A stretch of DNA of 64,000 bases from Gilliamella sp. wkB108. GTDB lineage: Bacteria; Pseudomonadota; Gammaproteobacteria; Enterobacterales; Orbaceae. Positions 27,239 to 36,978 of this stretch are shown piece by piece (the stretch's first letter is position 1; each line of letters opens with the position of its first letter). The notes under the pieces are model-generated. The model was not told the DNA's origin. It made no database searches and saw only the letters and a program-made list of their open reading frames with translations. The position numbers and the translations under genes were made by a program. The stretch lies in assembly GCF_001690195.1 (NCBI RefSeq), contig NZ_LZGM01000049.1:124001-188000 (forward strand). The letters are read 5' to 3'.

Positions 27239-28693
27239 ATGATGTTAAAAAAAACCGTCGCACTTATACTGTCTACTTCCTTATTCATGCAAAACGCATC
27301 TTTAGTTTATGCTAATAACATAACCCTTCCTGATATTGGAACCGCTGCCGCTTCAACATTAAGTATTGGGCAAGAAATGGAAATGGGTGATTACTATATG
27401 CGGGTATTACGAAACAGCGCACCAATAGTCGATGATCCTGTTTTAAAGCAATATATCAATGATTTGGGTAAAAAGTTAGTTTCAAAATCTGAATCGGTAC
27501 AAATGCCTTTTCATTTCTATATCATGAGAAGTGATATACTCAATGCGTTTGCTTTTTTTGGTGGTAATGTTGTTATCCATTCGAAACTTATATTAGATAC
27601 AGATAATGAAAGTCAATTAGCTTCAGTTATGGCGCACGAAATTGGTCATGTTACCCAGCGCCATTTAGCCAGAGCAATTGAAGCTCAAAATCAAAATAGC
27701 CCCTATGTATGGGGAGGAATATTAGGATCAATACTACTTTCTTTAGCCGTTCCTGAAGCGGCAATACCAAGTATTACAGGTGTAATGGCCGGTTCAGCAC
27801 AAAGTCAGATTAGTTTTACCCAAAGTAACGAGCAAGAAGCAGATCGCGTTGGCTTACGAACGTTAGCAAAAGCCGGATTTAATCCTTATGCCTCCGTTGA
27901 GTTTATGCAAAAATTAGCTGACCAAACACGTTTTATGAGCAAACCGCCTGAAATTTTACTTACGCACCCTTTGCCGAATAGTCGTTTGACGGATATGCGT
28001 AATCGCTCAATGCAGTACTCGAAAAAGGATCTTACTCCTTCGCTAGATTATTATTTGGCTAAAGCACGGTTAGCCGTTTTGTTAGATAGGAATAAAAATA
28101 CTGGTAAACTTTTAATTGAAGATTACAAAAAACTCAATAATGAACAAGCTAAAGTTGCCCTTGTGTACTGCGGTGCGCTTGCCGATTACCGAACAGGTGA
28201 ATATCAAAAAGCCAAGCAACAACTACAACCGTTATTAGATAATGATCCCAATAATATTTGGTATATTGATTTAATGACAGATATCGACTTGGAACTCAAT
28301 AATAATGCTGCCGCAATTAGTCGGTTACAAACAGCATTGAAAAAAGCCCCTAACAGTTCAGCTTTACAATTGAATTTAGCGAATGCCTATGTAAAAAATA
28401 ATAATTATCAACAAGCAGTTAGCCTGCTACATCGCTATACCTTCGATAATAATGATGATGTGAATGGTTGGGACTTACTGATAAAAGCCTATGGAGGACT
28501 TCATTCAAGGGCTCAAGAAATGAGTGCCAATGCTGAATTATTAGCATTACAAGGACAGTTCAAACAGGCTATCCAATTATTACAAAATGCGAAAGGCCAA
28601 ACTAAAGGCAATCAAACAATGATATCTAAGCTTGATGCCAGAATCAGTCAATTACAACAATTACAAAAACGCTATGCTACCTATCAGCGATAA
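27239..28693 (+). CDS. bepA: Beta-barrel assembly-enhancing protease BepA (M48, TPR)
   Basis: About 484 residues, matching E. coli BepA/YfgC (487). A signal peptide (LKKTVALILSTSLFMQNASLVYA) sends it to the periplasm. The M48 zinc site HEIGH is followed by QSNEQEADRVGL with the third ligand. The C-terminal third holds tetratricopeptide repeats (for example ALQLNLANAYVKNNNYQQAV). BepA promotes or degrades stalled LptD and assists BAM. The start is uncertain: TTG at 27230, or ATG at 27239 or 27242; the ATG at 27239 is used here because no ribosome site decides. Confidence 0.94.
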   Translation: MMLKKTVALILSTSLFMQNASLVYANNITLPDIGTAAASTLSIGQEMEMGDYYMRVLRNSAPIVDDPVLKQYINDLGKKLVSKSESVQMPFHFYIMRSDILNAFAFFGGNVVIHSKLILDTDNESQLASVMAHEIGHVTQRHLARAIEAQNQNSPYVWGGILGSILLSLAVPEAAIPSITGVMAGSAQSQISFTQSNEQEADRVGLRTLAKAGFNPYASVEFMQKLADQTRFMSKPPEILLTHPLPNSRLTDMRNRSMQYSKKDLTPSLDYYLAKARLAVLLDRNKNTGKLLIEDYKKLNNEQAKVALVYCGALADYRTGEYQKAKQQLQPLLDNDPNNIWYIDLMTDIDLELNNNAAAISRLQTALKKAPNSSALQLNLANAYVKNNNYQQAVSLLHRYTFDNNDDVNGWDLLIKAYGGLHSRAQEMSANAELLALQGQFKQAIQLLQNAKGQTKGNQTMISKLDARISQLQQLQKRYATYQR

Positions 28694-28705
28694 TGATTAC
28701 GTTGT

Positions 28706-28753
28706 TTATCTTTTCTCGGCAAGTGAATAAGATTGTCTTTGCCGAGAAGATAA
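28706..28753. terminator. Bidirectional terminator between bepA and the phosphatase gene
   Basis: TTATCTTTTCTCGGCAA pairs with TTGCCGAGAAGATAA apart from a 2-base bulge, with a loop of about 16 bases. It sits between two convergent genes. Confidence 0.75.
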
Positions 28754-28768
28754 TCAATAAGACCTGAA

Positions 28769-29431
28769 TTATTTACTGGTTAAGTGATCGACATTATTGT
28801 AATACTTAAGTGTTAACTTTCCGTCTGGCTGATCATTATCTTGTCGATAATTCACCAAACTGATACTTGTATTTAAGGTGCGAGGAAAATAGTTTTGATC
28901 ACGATGAAAACGCCAATCACCACCATTTAACACACAAAGTAATAACCTTAATACAGTACCATGAGAAACAACCAAAATATTACCTTTATCTTGTGGTGCA
29001 TTTTCAATAACAGTATTCAAACCACGTTTGACACGCTCTAATACTTCTAAATAGTTTTCACCTTTATTTATTGAGGCATCAAATTTAGCAGGATCATTTA
29101 AATAATAAGTAAATTCGGGGATCTCTTTTTTAAGTAATGGTACAGATTTACCTTCCCAAATACCAAAATCCATTTCACATAAATCAGCAAGTTCAAAGGT
29201 AGGAATTGCCATACTATTTTCATTAACAATATAATCTCGAGTCTCTATAGCTCGTTGTTGAGTACTGGAATAGGCTTGCATGAAAGGAACATTTTTTAAA
29301 TATTTACCTGTAATTTCTGCACCCAAAATCCCCTCTTGCGTCAATGGCGAATTTTGTGATCCTTGCATCTGATCTTTAATATTCCATTCAGTTTGACCAT
29401 GTCTAATTAAGTATAAATTAAGATCTTTCAT
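28769..29431 (-). CDS. Histidine phosphatase family protein (phosphoglycerate mutase-like)
   Basis: 220 residues. The R-H-G catalytic motif is at residues 10-12 (LYLIRHGQTEWN), with AYSSTQQRAIETRDYI and the second histidine in ILVVSHGTVLRLLL. This superfamily includes cofactor-dependent phosphoglycerate mutases, GpmB and small phosphatases such as AlpA/CobC types; the sequence is not close enough to GpmB to use that name. It begins 23 bases after the rluC stop codon on the same strand, so rluC and this gene probably form an operon. Confidence 0.85.
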   Translation of the reverse strand: MKDLNLYLIRHGQTEWNIKDQMQGSQNSPLTQEGILGAEITGKYLKNVPFMQAYSSTQQRAIETRDYIVNENSMAIPTFELADLCEMDFGIWEGKSVPLLKKEIPEFTYYLNDPAKFDASINKGENYLEVLERVKRGLNTVIENAPQDKGNILVVSHGTVLRLLLCVLNGGDWRFHRDQNYFPRTLNTSISLVNYRQDNDQPDGKLTLKYYNNVDHLTSK

Positions 29432-29454
29432 TTGTACTGACTACCTTTTTTTAT

Positions 29455-30438
29455 TTAAAATTCTGTTTGTTGATATTTGTTATTTCGAATCTGGGTTAAA
29501 CAAGCTTGTAGTGTCTCATCCATTGGTGCATGTAATTGCATCTCTTGCAAAGTCTTAGGATGAATAAATTTTACATTCGCTGCATGTAAAAAGAGTCGAT
29601 TAAGTTTAGTATTCATTAACTGTGCATCAAACTGACTATCACCATAACGGTCATCAAAAGCTATTGGATGATTAACATATTGAGTATGAACACGAATCTG
29701 ATGTGTTCGACCAGTCACTGGACTGGCTTTGATAAGTGTTGCAAAATGAAATCTCTCTTCAACTTTAAAGCGTGTTTCTGAAAGTTTACCTTCTTTATCT
29801 ACTTTGACAACTCGCTCTCCACTTTTTAGTACATTTTTTAGTAATGGAGCTTGCACCACTTTACATTCAGAAGGCCAATCGCCTTTAACCAGAGCCAAAT
29901 AATTTTTTTGCATCTGTTTTAATCGTAATTGCTCATGTAGTGATTTTAAGGCTGAACGTTTTTTGGCAACTAATAACACCCCTGATGTTTCGCGATCGAT
30001 TCGATGCACTAACTCTAGAAATTTTGCTTCAGGTCTTAATGCCCGTAATCCTTCTATCACACCAAAACTCAGACCACTACCGCCATGCACGGCAATACCA
30101 GAAGGTTTATTAATCGCTAATATGACTTCATCTTCATAAATTATTGCTTTCTCAAGTTCTGCAACTTTATTAAGTTTTGTCGAAATTTCTGGTGTAGTTC
30201 TTTCTGCTATTCGCACAGGTGGAATCCGAATTTGATCTCCTACATTTAATTTATATTCAGGTTTCGCTCGCTTTTTATTAACTCGTACTTCACCTTTTCT
30301 TAATATCCGATAGATCATACTTTTAGGTACACCTTTTAAATGTGTAATCAAAAAGTTATCGATTCGTTGCGTCGCATTTTCCTCGGAAATAGTCACAAAT
30401 GAGACCTGTAATTTTGTTTGTGGTGCGTTTGAGTGCAT
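29455..30438 (-). CDS. rluC: 23S rRNA pseudouridine synthase RluC
   Basis: 327 residues (E. coli 319), very close in sequence. RluC modifies U955, U2504 and U2580 of 23S rRNA. The N-terminal S4 domain reads QRIDNFLITHLKGVPKSMIY and RILRKGEVRVNKKRAKP. The catalytic aspartate lies in the RluA-family motif HRIDRETSGVLLV. GRTHQIRVHTQY is the conserved motif III region. In E. coli rluC stands next to rne; here it is divergent from dsbB, and the histidine phosphatase gene follows. rluA, a second pseudouridine synthase, is only 0.7 kb away. Confidence 0.96.
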   Translation of the reverse strand: MHSNAPQTKLQVSFVTISEENATQRIDNFLITHLKGVPKSMIYRILRKGEVRVNKKRAKPEYKLNVGDQIRIPPVRIAERTTPEISTKLNKVAELEKAIIYEDEVILAINKPSGIAVHGGSGLSFGVIEGLRALRPEAKFLELVHRIDRETSGVLLVAKKRSALKSLHEQLRLKQMQKNYLALVKGDWPSECKVVQAPLLKNVLKSGERVVKVDKEGKLSETRFKVEERFHFATLIKASPVTGRTHQIRVHTQYVNHPIAFDDRYGDSQFDAQLMNTKLNRLFLHAANVKFIHPKTLQEMQLHAPMDETLQACLTQIRNNKYQQTEF

Positions 30439-30584
30439 AAGAGATGATTAATCCGCTATCAATAATTAAAAGTCGTTTACATTATTTCAAAATAAACTAC
30501 ACTACCACTAAATAAACATAGATAGATTATTTTCAATATAATTAAAAGTTAAGATTATAACGGAATATGGAGGAATAAAATAGT

Positions 30585-31118
30585 ATGTTATCACTGCTTA
30601 ATCAATACTCAAAAGGAAGAGGTGCTTGGTTTTTACTCTTTCTTTCAACCGTTATTTTTGAGTCTATCGCATTATATTTTCAACATGTATTAAATCTTGC
30701 ACCCTGTACACTTTGTATCTATCAACGTTGCGCTATTTATGGGATATTGCTAGCTAGCATTATCGGTCTTATCTCCCCTCGTAATCTTGTGATCCGGTTG
30801 ATTGCTATTTTTGTGTGGTTATTTAGTGCATTAAAAGGATTTAACTTATCGACTTTCCATGCTCATCTACAATTTGAACCAAACCTGACAGATACTTGTT
30901 CAATCAATGTTAACTTTCCCTCTTGGTTACCACTCGATAGTTGGTTTCCGAGCATGTTTAAAGCATATGGCTCTTGTTCTGATAAGATATGGACATTTTT
31001 AACCATTGAAATGTCACAATGGATGATTATCATATTTTCTTGTTATTTAATTGTTGGTTTAGCTGTTCTCATTTCACAGCTATTTTCATCAAATAAACAC
31101 TCTCTATGGAGTAACTAG
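30585..31118 (+). CDS. dsbB: Disulfide bond formation protein DsbB
   Basis: 177 residues (E. coli 176) with four membrane helices. The quinone-linked pair is C-T-L-C at 41-44 (APCTLCIYQR) and the second periplasmic pair is Cys105 and Cys131 (TDTCSIN, YGSCSDK). DsbB reoxidises DsbA and passes electrons to ubiquinone or menaquinone. A GGAGG ribosome site precedes the ATG (ATATGGAGGAATAAAATAGT). It is followed by rluA after a hairpin at 31146-31173. Confidence 0.95.
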   Translation: MLSLLNQYSKGRGAWFLLFLSTVIFESIALYFQHVLNLAPCTLCIYQRCAIYGILLASIIGLISPRNLVIRLIAIFVWLFSALKGFNLSTFHAHLQFEPNLTDTCSINVNFPSWLPLDSWFPSMFKAYGSCSDKIWTFLTIEMSQWMIIIFSCYLIVGLAVLISQLFSSNKHSLWSN

Positions 31119-31145
31119 CGTTTTTTGTTGATTTTGTTAAAATAG

Positions 31146-31173
31146 GTGACAATTTTACTTTACAAATTGTCAC
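31146..31173 (+). terminator. Hairpin between dsbB and rluA
   Basis: GTGACAATTT-TACTTTAC-AAATTGTCAC, a perfect 10-bp stem ending 6 bases before the rluA ATG. No T-run follows. It may slow dsbB transcripts or affect rluA initiation, which shows no Shine-Dalgarno sequence. Confidence 0.55.
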
Positions 31174-31179
31174 TTATAA

Positions 31180-31836
31180 ATGCTTTTGGAATATCATCCC
31201 CCTATCGATCCCTGGCTTTCTATTTTATATCAAGATGATCACATAGTTGTTGTTAACAAACAACCGGGAATATTATCTGTTTCAGGTAATAAACCTCAAT
31301 TTATTGATAGCATTATTCATCGGTTACAACAAAAATATCGCTATGTTGAATCTGTACACCGATTAGATATGGCTACAAGTGGCATCATGGTTGCCGCTCT
31401 ATCGAAATTAGCAGATCGCGAAATCAAAAAACAATTTCGGGAAAGAATTCCCAAAAAGCACTATATTGCAGTTGTATTCGGGCATTTAGAAAATGATACC
31501 GGCTCAATTGAACTACCCTTGATTTGTGATTGGCCTAATCGACCTCGACAAATGGTTGACTTGGAAAATGGTAAACATGCTTTAACCGAATATCAAGTGC
31601 TTGCGCGTAATGACGATAATACTACGCGGGTTAAATTGTTACCTTTTACTGGACGCTCTCATCAATTACGGGTACATATGCAAGCTATTGGACATCCTAT
31701 TTTAGGTGATAAATTTTATGCACATCCGGAAGCTTTTTCGATGTCAAAAAGATTGTTATTACATGCACAACTACTTACTTTTAATCACCCCAAAACCGGT
31801 GAAAGTATGACCTTCACTTGTGAACCTGATTTTTAA
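31180..31836 (+). CDS. rluA: Dual-specificity RNA pseudouridine synthase RluA
   Basis: 218 residues (E. coli 219). RluA modifies U746 of 23S rRNA and U32 of several tRNAs. The catalytic motif is SVHRLDMATSGIMV; GRSHQLRVHMQAIGHPILGD is the second conserved box. No S4 domain is present, as expected for RluA. The only in-frame ATG that keeps the conserved N-terminus (YHPPIDPWLSILYQDD) is the one at 31180, even though it lacks a ribosome site. Confidence 0.95.
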   Translation: MLLEYHPPIDPWLSILYQDDHIVVVNKQPGILSVSGNKPQFIDSIIHRLQQKYRYVESVHRLDMATSGIMVAALSKLADREIKKQFRERIPKKHYIAVVFGHLENDTGSIELPLICDWPNRPRQMVDLENGKHALTEYQVLARNDDNTTRVKLLPFTGRSHQLRVHMQAIGHPILGDKFYAHPEAFSMSKRLLLHAQLLTFNHPKTGESMTFTCEPDF

Positions 31837-31916
31837 AAGAGAAGCTAACCTTATGCATGGTAAAGGCTTTTACTGATGTAGGTATTTGACAGAATCATTA
31901 TATTAAGGAAATTAAT

Positions 31917-32513
31917 ATGCAAAAAATTGTATTAGCTACTAATAATCAAGGTAAAGTCAATGAGTTACAAAAATTATTGGCTGATGCAGGCTTTGATATT
32001 TGCGCTCAAAGTGAATTTAATGTGCCTGATGCCGAAGAAACCGGTCTAACTTTTGTTGAGAACGCTATTTTGAAAGCCAGACATACAGCCAAATTAACCG
32101 GTCTTCCTGCCATTGCAGATGATTCTGGTTTAGCGGTTGAAGCGCTCAATGGTGCGCCAGGGATCTATTCAGCTCGTTATGCAGGCGAACATGGCAATGA
32201 TAAAAGTAATAATAAAAAATTGCTGCAAGCGTTAGCCGACATTCCTGAAGAAAAACGTTCAGCTTATTTCTATTGTGCGCTTGTTTTTATGCGTCATGAA
32301 AATGATCCTACCCCTATCATCTGTTTAGGCAAATGGAATGGTATTATCTTACATGAAGAGCAAGGTAATGGCGGTTTTGGTTACGATCCTCTTTTCTATG
32401 TACCCGAACTTGGTTGTACCGCTGCTGAATTAACTAAAGAGCATAAAAGCCAGATCTCTCATAGAGGGCAAGCGCTTAAACAGTTGATAACTAAGCTAAA
32501 AACTGAGTATTAA
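31917..32513 (+). CDS. rdgB: dITP/XTP pyrophosphatase RdgB
   Basis: 198 residues (E. coli 197). It removes non-canonical purine nucleotides (dITP, XTP) from the pool. The N-terminus [19 protein letters not shown] is the substrate-binding motif [ST]-x-N-x-x-K; [20 protein letters not shown] contains the catalytic Asp, and [11 protein letters not shown] is the C-terminal signature. An AAGGA ribosome site precedes the ATG. It stands between rluA and rapZ, all in the same direction with short gaps. Confidence 0.96.
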   Translation: MQKIVLATNNQGKVNELQKLLADAGFDICAQSEFNVPDAEETGLTFVENAILKARHTAKLTGLPAIADDSGLAVEALNGAPGIYSARYAGEHGNDKSNNKKLLQALADIPEEKRSAYFYCALVFMRHENDPTPIICLGKWNGIILHEEQGNGGFGYDPLFYVPELGCTAAELTKEHKSQISHRGQALKQLITKLKTEY

Positions 32514-32612
32514 TCCAAATAAAGGCGTTAATACTATTATTTTTAATTGCAATTGTATCTTTAGAAGTAAAAAGTATATACTTAAACAATCATTTATCTT
32601 GGAGTTGATACT

Positions 32613-33461
32613 GTGATTCTAATGATAGTTAGCGGTCGTTCTGGCTCGGGAAAATCAATTGCATTACGCGCACTAGAAGATATGGGATTTTATTGTGTCG
32701 ATAATATCCCGGTAGTTTTGTTACCTCAATTAGCCGATTCATTAAAAGATAATAATACTCCGGTTGCAGTGAGTATTGATATCCGTAATTTGCCTGCCAA
32801 CTTTGATTTTAATCATGATATTTTTCAGCACTTACCTGATTCAATTACACCTGAAGTTATTTTTTTCGATTGTAGCCGTAATACCCTTATACGCCGTTAT
32901 AGTGAAACCAGACGAATACATCCATTAGCTAATCAACAATATTCTTTGACCGAAGCGATCGATCTTGAGGAGAAATACTTAGAGCCACTAAAAGCACATG
33001 CAGATTTAATCATTAATACCGATAATCTTTCTGTCCATGAATTATCAGATATTTTACGATCTCGAATTTTGGGCAAAAAAGAACGTGAATTAACCATCAT
33101 TTTTGAATCTTTTGGCTATAAGCATGGTTTACCTATCGATGCTGATTTTGTCTTTGATGTACGTTTCTTACCTAATCCTCATTGGGAAGTAAGTTTACGT
33201 CCTTTAACCGGATTAGATGAAGCTGTACGAAATTATTTATCTAAATATCAAGAAGTGACAAATTTTATCTATCAAACTGCCAGTTACTTGCAACAGTGGC
33301 TTCCGCTTTTAGAAAAAAATAATCGTAGCTATTTAACCATAGCGATAGGTTGTACCGGTGGTCAACACCGTTCTGTTTTTATTGCTGAACAGTTAGCTGA
33401 ATTTTTTAAAGCACAAAACAAACAAGTACAAATTCGGCATCGAACGTTAGAGAAGAAATAG
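32613..33461 (+). CDS. rapZ: RNase adapter protein RapZ
   Basis: 282 residues (E. coli 284). RapZ binds the sRNAs GlmZ/GlmY and hands GlmZ to RNase E, which controls GlmS synthesis. The Walker A motif is GRSGSGKS (8-15), the Walker B-like region [11 protein letters not shown] follows, and the C-terminal RNA-binding domain has [19 protein letters not shown]. The start is GTG at 32613, eight bases after TTGGAG. In E. coli rapZ lies in the rpoN operon; here it follows rdgB and no rpoN or ptsN gene is in view. Confidence 0.95.
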   Translation: MILMIVSGRSGSGKSIALRALEDMGFYCVDNIPVVLLPQLADSLKDNNTPVAVSIDIRNLPANFDFNHDIFQHLPDSITPEVIFFDCSRNTLIRRYSETRRIHPLANQQYSLTEAIDLEEKYLEPLKAHADLIINTDNLSVHELSDILRSRILGKKERELTIIFESFGYKHGLPIDADFVFDVRFLPNPHWEVSLRPLTGLDEAVRNYLSKYQEVTNFIYQTASYLQQWLPLLEKNNRSYLTIAIGCTGGQHRSVFIAEQLAEFFKAQNKQVQIRHRTLEKK

Positions 33462-33464
33462 TTG

Positions 33465-34280
33465 TTATTCTTCAGTAGGATAGCAGGACAATATATCTTC
33501 CATCCAGCTACTGTATTTCTCAATAAGATCTTTTAATGTGATTTGTTGTTCTGCTGGTAATGATGAAGGATTTATCAAATGACTGACTTTGATTAATTCT
33601 ACATCATCAGGTAAATTGGCTAACTTCATTGTCAAAACATTGAGCGTTTGTTGGTAAGGATGCCCTATTGCAATAGCATAGCCTTTTTTACGGGCAATGG
33701 CGATGGCCAAATCAATTTGTCTGGCAATCGCACTCTCTTTTCGTTCATAGTCAAGGAATACATCTCGCGTAACTAAAGGAATATTATAAAAACTTGCTGC
33801 TTTTTTAACTTGTGACTTCGCAACTGTTTTACTATCAAGGAAAAACAGAGAATAGTGGCTTAACGCTTTCATAACATGTTGCATTCCATTTAGATTTGAT
33901 GTCATCAAACTCCCCATATGATTATTTATTCCGATAGCATAAGGCACATGTTTGACAGCTTTGGCAATAATATGTTTAACCTTTTGTTCACTCATATAGG
34001 GAAACAAAGTATCTTTCTCTAATGGTTGTTTACTGATTGGCGCCATAGGCATGTGGATCATCACATCATTACCATGATCATGCGCAAATGTGGCAATATT
34101 GGCAGTATTAGAGGAACTAGGTAATACGGCCACCGTAATATTTGGGGATAATAAAATAAATTGTTCTTCTATTTTGGGGTGATAACCAAAATCATCAATT
34201 ACTATTGCTAATTTTGCCGCCCATACAGTTGATATATTTAATAACAAACTAATAATCAATGTTTTAACAACAAACTTCAT
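33465..34280 (-). CDS. yibQ: YibQ, divergent polysaccharide deacetylase family protein
   Basis: 271 residues from the start chosen. A signal peptide (MKFVVKTLIISLLLNISTVWA) precedes a polysaccharide-deacetylase-fold domain: LAIVIDDFGYHP, VMIHMPMAP, INNHMGSLMT. The role of YibQ is unsettled. The frame is open to 34292, but the ATG at 34280 overlaps the envC stop codon in an ATGA arrangement, which favours coupling and the shorter start. The envC-yibQ order is as in E. coli. It is convergent with rapZ, three bases apart. Confidence 0.9.
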   Translation of the reverse strand: MKFVVKTLIISLLLNISTVWAAKLAIVIDDFGYHPKIEEQFILLSPNITVAVLPSSSNTANIATFAHDHGNDVMIHMPMAPISKQPLEKDTLFPYMSEQKVKHIIAKAVKHVPYAIGINNHMGSLMTSNLNGMQHVMKALSHYSLFFLDSKTVAKSQVKKAASFYNIPLVTRDVFLDYERKESAIARQIDLAIAIARKKGYAIAIGHPYQQTLNVLTMKLANLPDDVELIKVSHLINPSSLPAEQQITLKDLIEKYSSWMEDILSCYPTEE

Positions 34281-35488
34281 TGTTTCAACCATCCACTTGG
34301 ATCGAGTGCTTTACCATCACGACGTATTTCAAAATATAATGCCGGTGTATTTTGCCCACCGCTTGAACCAACTAACGCAATCGCTTGTCCACCTTGAACT
34401 TTATCGCCCACATCAACAAGTAAACGTTGATTATAACCATATAAGCTCATATCACCTTTACCATGCTCAAGCGCTACCACAAAACCATAACCTTGTAACC
34501 AACTCGCTAATATAACTCGTCCATCGGTAATCGCTTTAACTTGTACACCATCTTTAGCGTTAATCACCATACCTTTCCAACGTAATTCACCTTGCAACGC
34601 TTCCCCAAAATGATGTGCTACTGTACCGCTTACAGGCCAATTAAGTTGATGTTGAGGCTTACCAATACCACTAATTCGAGCCATTAAAGCCTTTTCATCT
34701 GAATTAAGCGTATAATTATTATTCTTTTGTTTGGCTTCAATATTTTCCGCTTGCTTTTCATCTTCTTCGGCTAAACTTCGACTTTTCTTTTCTGCTTCAA
34801 TAATTTTTTCTTGGAGTTTAGCTTCATTTTCACGAAGTTCAGCTAATTTTTGTTGATTGACCTTCATTGATAATTCAAGAGATGAAATGGTTTTTTGTCG
34901 ATCGTTACGATTTTTTTCAAGTTGTACTTGTTCTTCTTTCTGTTTATTTTTTAATTCTGTCTGAGAGGTTCGCTTTTTTTGTAAAATCTCTTTTTTCTCA
35001 TTTAATTGTAATTGGGTTTCGCGAAGCGCGTTGATTTGTTGTTCTCTAGCGTTATTAATATAGCCATAATAGTTGATGATACGCTCATTACGCTCACTTT
35101 GTTCAGCAGAAAAAAGGAGCGCCATACCTGTATTTTTCCCAAGTTTGAAAGCACTTTCCAGTTGTTTGGCAAGTACACTTCTTTGTTGTTGTTGTTTAAT
35201 TACCAATTCATCAATCTGTTTGACTAAATAATTGATTTCATTATCAAGTTTTTTTAAAGAGAGGTTATTTTTTTCAATGGAGGTAAGTAGTTTAGCTATT
35301 TCCGTTTCTTGGACTTTAAGATCATTCATTAATTGTGTACGTTCTTTTTTCTGTTCTGCTAATCTTTTTTCTTTTTCTAAAATAGAAGAACGTAAAGATT
35401 GTAACTGTTGATTGTCATCAGCATACAAAAAATTAATATTTAATAATCCAATTAAAATGATAACCAGAAATTTTTGATAAATAGACAT
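34277..35488 (-). CDS. envC: Murein hydrolase activator EnvC
   Basis: 403 residues (E. coli 419). A signal peptide is followed by a long coiled coil (residues about 25-265, rich in E, K, Q and L heptads) and a C-terminal LytM/M23 domain (about 285-403, LNWPVSGTVAHHFGE ... LYFEIRRDGKALDPSGWL). EnvC docks on FtsEX and activates AmiA and AmiB at the septum. The M23 domain appears degenerate: the first metal-ligand motif H-x3-D is not present (WKGMVI), as expected for an activator rather than an enzyme. Its stop codon overlaps the yibQ start. Confidence 0.93.
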   Translation of the reverse strand: MSIYQKFLVIILIGLLNINFLYADDNQQLQSLRSSILEKEKRLAEQKKERTQLMNDLKVQETEIAKLLTSIEKNNLSLKKLDNEINYLVKQIDELVIKQQQQRSVLAKQLESAFKLGKNTGMALLFSAEQSERNERIINYYGYINNAREQQINALRETQLQLNEKKEILQKKRTSQTELKNKQKEEQVQLEKNRNDRQKTISSLELSMKVNQQKLAELRENEAKLQEKIIEAEKKSRSLAEEDEKQAENIEAKQKNNNYTLNSDEKALMARISGIGKPQHQLNWPVSGTVAHHFGEALQGELRWKGMVINAKDGVQVKAITDGRVILASWLQGYGFVVALEHGKGDMSLYGYNQRLLVDVGDKVQGGQAIALVGSSGGQNTPALYFEIRRDGKALDPSGWLKQ

Positions 35489-36032
35489 GGTGTTTTATTT
35501 ATACTTTTGGTGTATTACTTAACTACAAAGTTAAACTCCACTATACCGAGAAATAAGTAAAGATGCAAAATGAAAACTAATTGCCATTTATTTGAAGATA
35601 CCATGACTTAATCGATTAAATTAAACGCGAGCTTTGCTTACATAATGAATTAAGCTTAAACAATAAATGACAAATTTTTATATTCTATTTGAGCGAAAAT
35701 TAATCTTGCTGTTGTTAAGCGAGTTCAATGATTTCATTAAGATCAAAACTACTTCTGGTTTCTTGTACAAAAATCAAACTACTTAGTAAAAACCATACAT
35801 CATTAGCTATCATACTAAACATTACTAGTGTGAATGTGTCATATATATTTTTCAAACTTCCGGTTTATGAGTTATTATATCTTTTATTAAACAACTATCT
35901 AATAAGTGTCATCTTAAACTAATATAAGACAACACAATTTTATTAGATATTTCACAATAACTAATAAAAAGTATAAAATATAGCAATTCTTAATCTATCA
36001 CAATAATTCATCTAACACATAAAGATAACATC
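35489..36032. other. 544-bp gene-free stretch between envC and glyQ
   Basis: Divergent intergenic region. A 64-codon frame at 35728-35922 is low-complexity and hydrophobic, has no ribosome site and matches nothing known, so no gene is called. Promoters for envC and glyQ should lie here, but no clear pair of -35 and -10 boxes stands out. Confidence 0.5.
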
Positions 36033-36965
36033 ATGCAAAAGTTTAATGTCAAAACCTTTCAGGGTTTAATCCTTACCTTACAAGATTACTGGGCTAATCA
36101 AGGTTGTACGGTGATCCAACCATTAGATATGGAAGTGGGTGCAGGTACATCTCACCCAATGACTTGTTTACGCGCACTTGGGCCTGAACCCATTAATGCT
36201 GCTTATGTTCAACCATCTCGTCGACCAACCGATGGTCGTTATGGTGAAAACCCGAATCGATTACAACATTATTATCAATTTCAAGTTATCTTAAAACCCT
36301 CACCTGATAACATCCAAGAGCTTTATTTGGGATCACTTAAAGAACTTGGTTTAGATCCAACAATTAACGATATTCGTTTTGTTGAAGACAACTGGGAAAA
36401 CCCGACTCTTGGAGCATGGGGTCTTGGTTGGGAAGTTTGGTTAAATGGTATGGAAGTGACACAATTTACTTATTTTCAACAAGTAGGTGGACTTGAATGT
36501 AAACCAGTAACAGGCGAAATCACATATGGACTAGAACGTCTTGCAATGTATATTCAAGGTGTAGATAGTGTTTATGATCTGATCTGGAGTGATGGCGCTT
36601 TTGGTAAAACCACTTATGGTGATGTATTTCATCAAAATGAAGTTGAACAATCTACTTATAATTTTGAATATGCCAATATTGATTTTTTATTCTATTGTTT
36701 TGAGCAACACGAAAAAGAAGCAAAATTACTACTCGAATTGGAAAAACCACTTCCGCTACCCGCCTATGAACGTATTTTAAAAGCGGCTCACTGTTTTAAT
36801 TTACTTGATGCTCGTAAGGCTATTTCGGTAACAGAAAGACAACGTTATATATTACGTATCAGAGCATTAACTAAAATGGTTGCTGAAGCATACTACGCAT
36901 CACGAGAAGCGCTTGGATTCCCAATGTGCCAAAATTCATGTTCAAACACAATTGCATCTAAGTAG
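36033..36965 (+). CDS. glyQ: Glycyl-tRNA synthetase alpha subunit GlyQ
   Basis: 310 residues (E. coli 303). It is the class II catalytic subunit of the bacterial alpha2-beta2 glycyl-tRNA synthetase. The start [17 protein letters not shown], the motif-2 region [20 protein letters not shown] and motif-3 [11 protein letters not shown] are all present. The C-terminal helices end [18 protein letters not shown]. glyS starts 13 bases after its stop, so the two are co-transcribed. Confidence 0.97.
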   Translation: MQKFNVKTFQGLILTLQDYWANQGCTVIQPLDMEVGAGTSHPMTCLRALGPEPINAAYVQPSRRPTDGRYGENPNRLQHYYQFQVILKPSPDNIQELYLGSLKELGLDPTINDIRFVEDNWENPTLGAWGLGWEVWLNGMEVTQFTYFQQVGGLECKPVTGEITYGLERLAMYIQGVDSVYDLIWSDGAFGKTTYGDVFHQNEVEQSTYNFEYANIDFLFYCFEQHEKEAKLLLELEKPLPLPAYERILKAAHCFNLLDARKAISVTERQRYILRIRALTKMVAEAYYASREALGFPMCQNSCSNTIASK

Positions 36966-36978
36966 GAAAATAAACATT

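Noticed and set aside
35728-35922. 64-codon plus-strand open frame between envC and glyQ
   Set aside because: Low-complexity leucine/isoleucine-rich translation, no ribosome site, no recognisable family; expected by chance in AT-rich DNA.
36880-36978. Extended N-terminus of glyS overlapping the end of glyQ
   Set aside because: Homology and a typical start ([17 protein letters not shown]) begin at 36979; the upstream part is another frame of glyQ.
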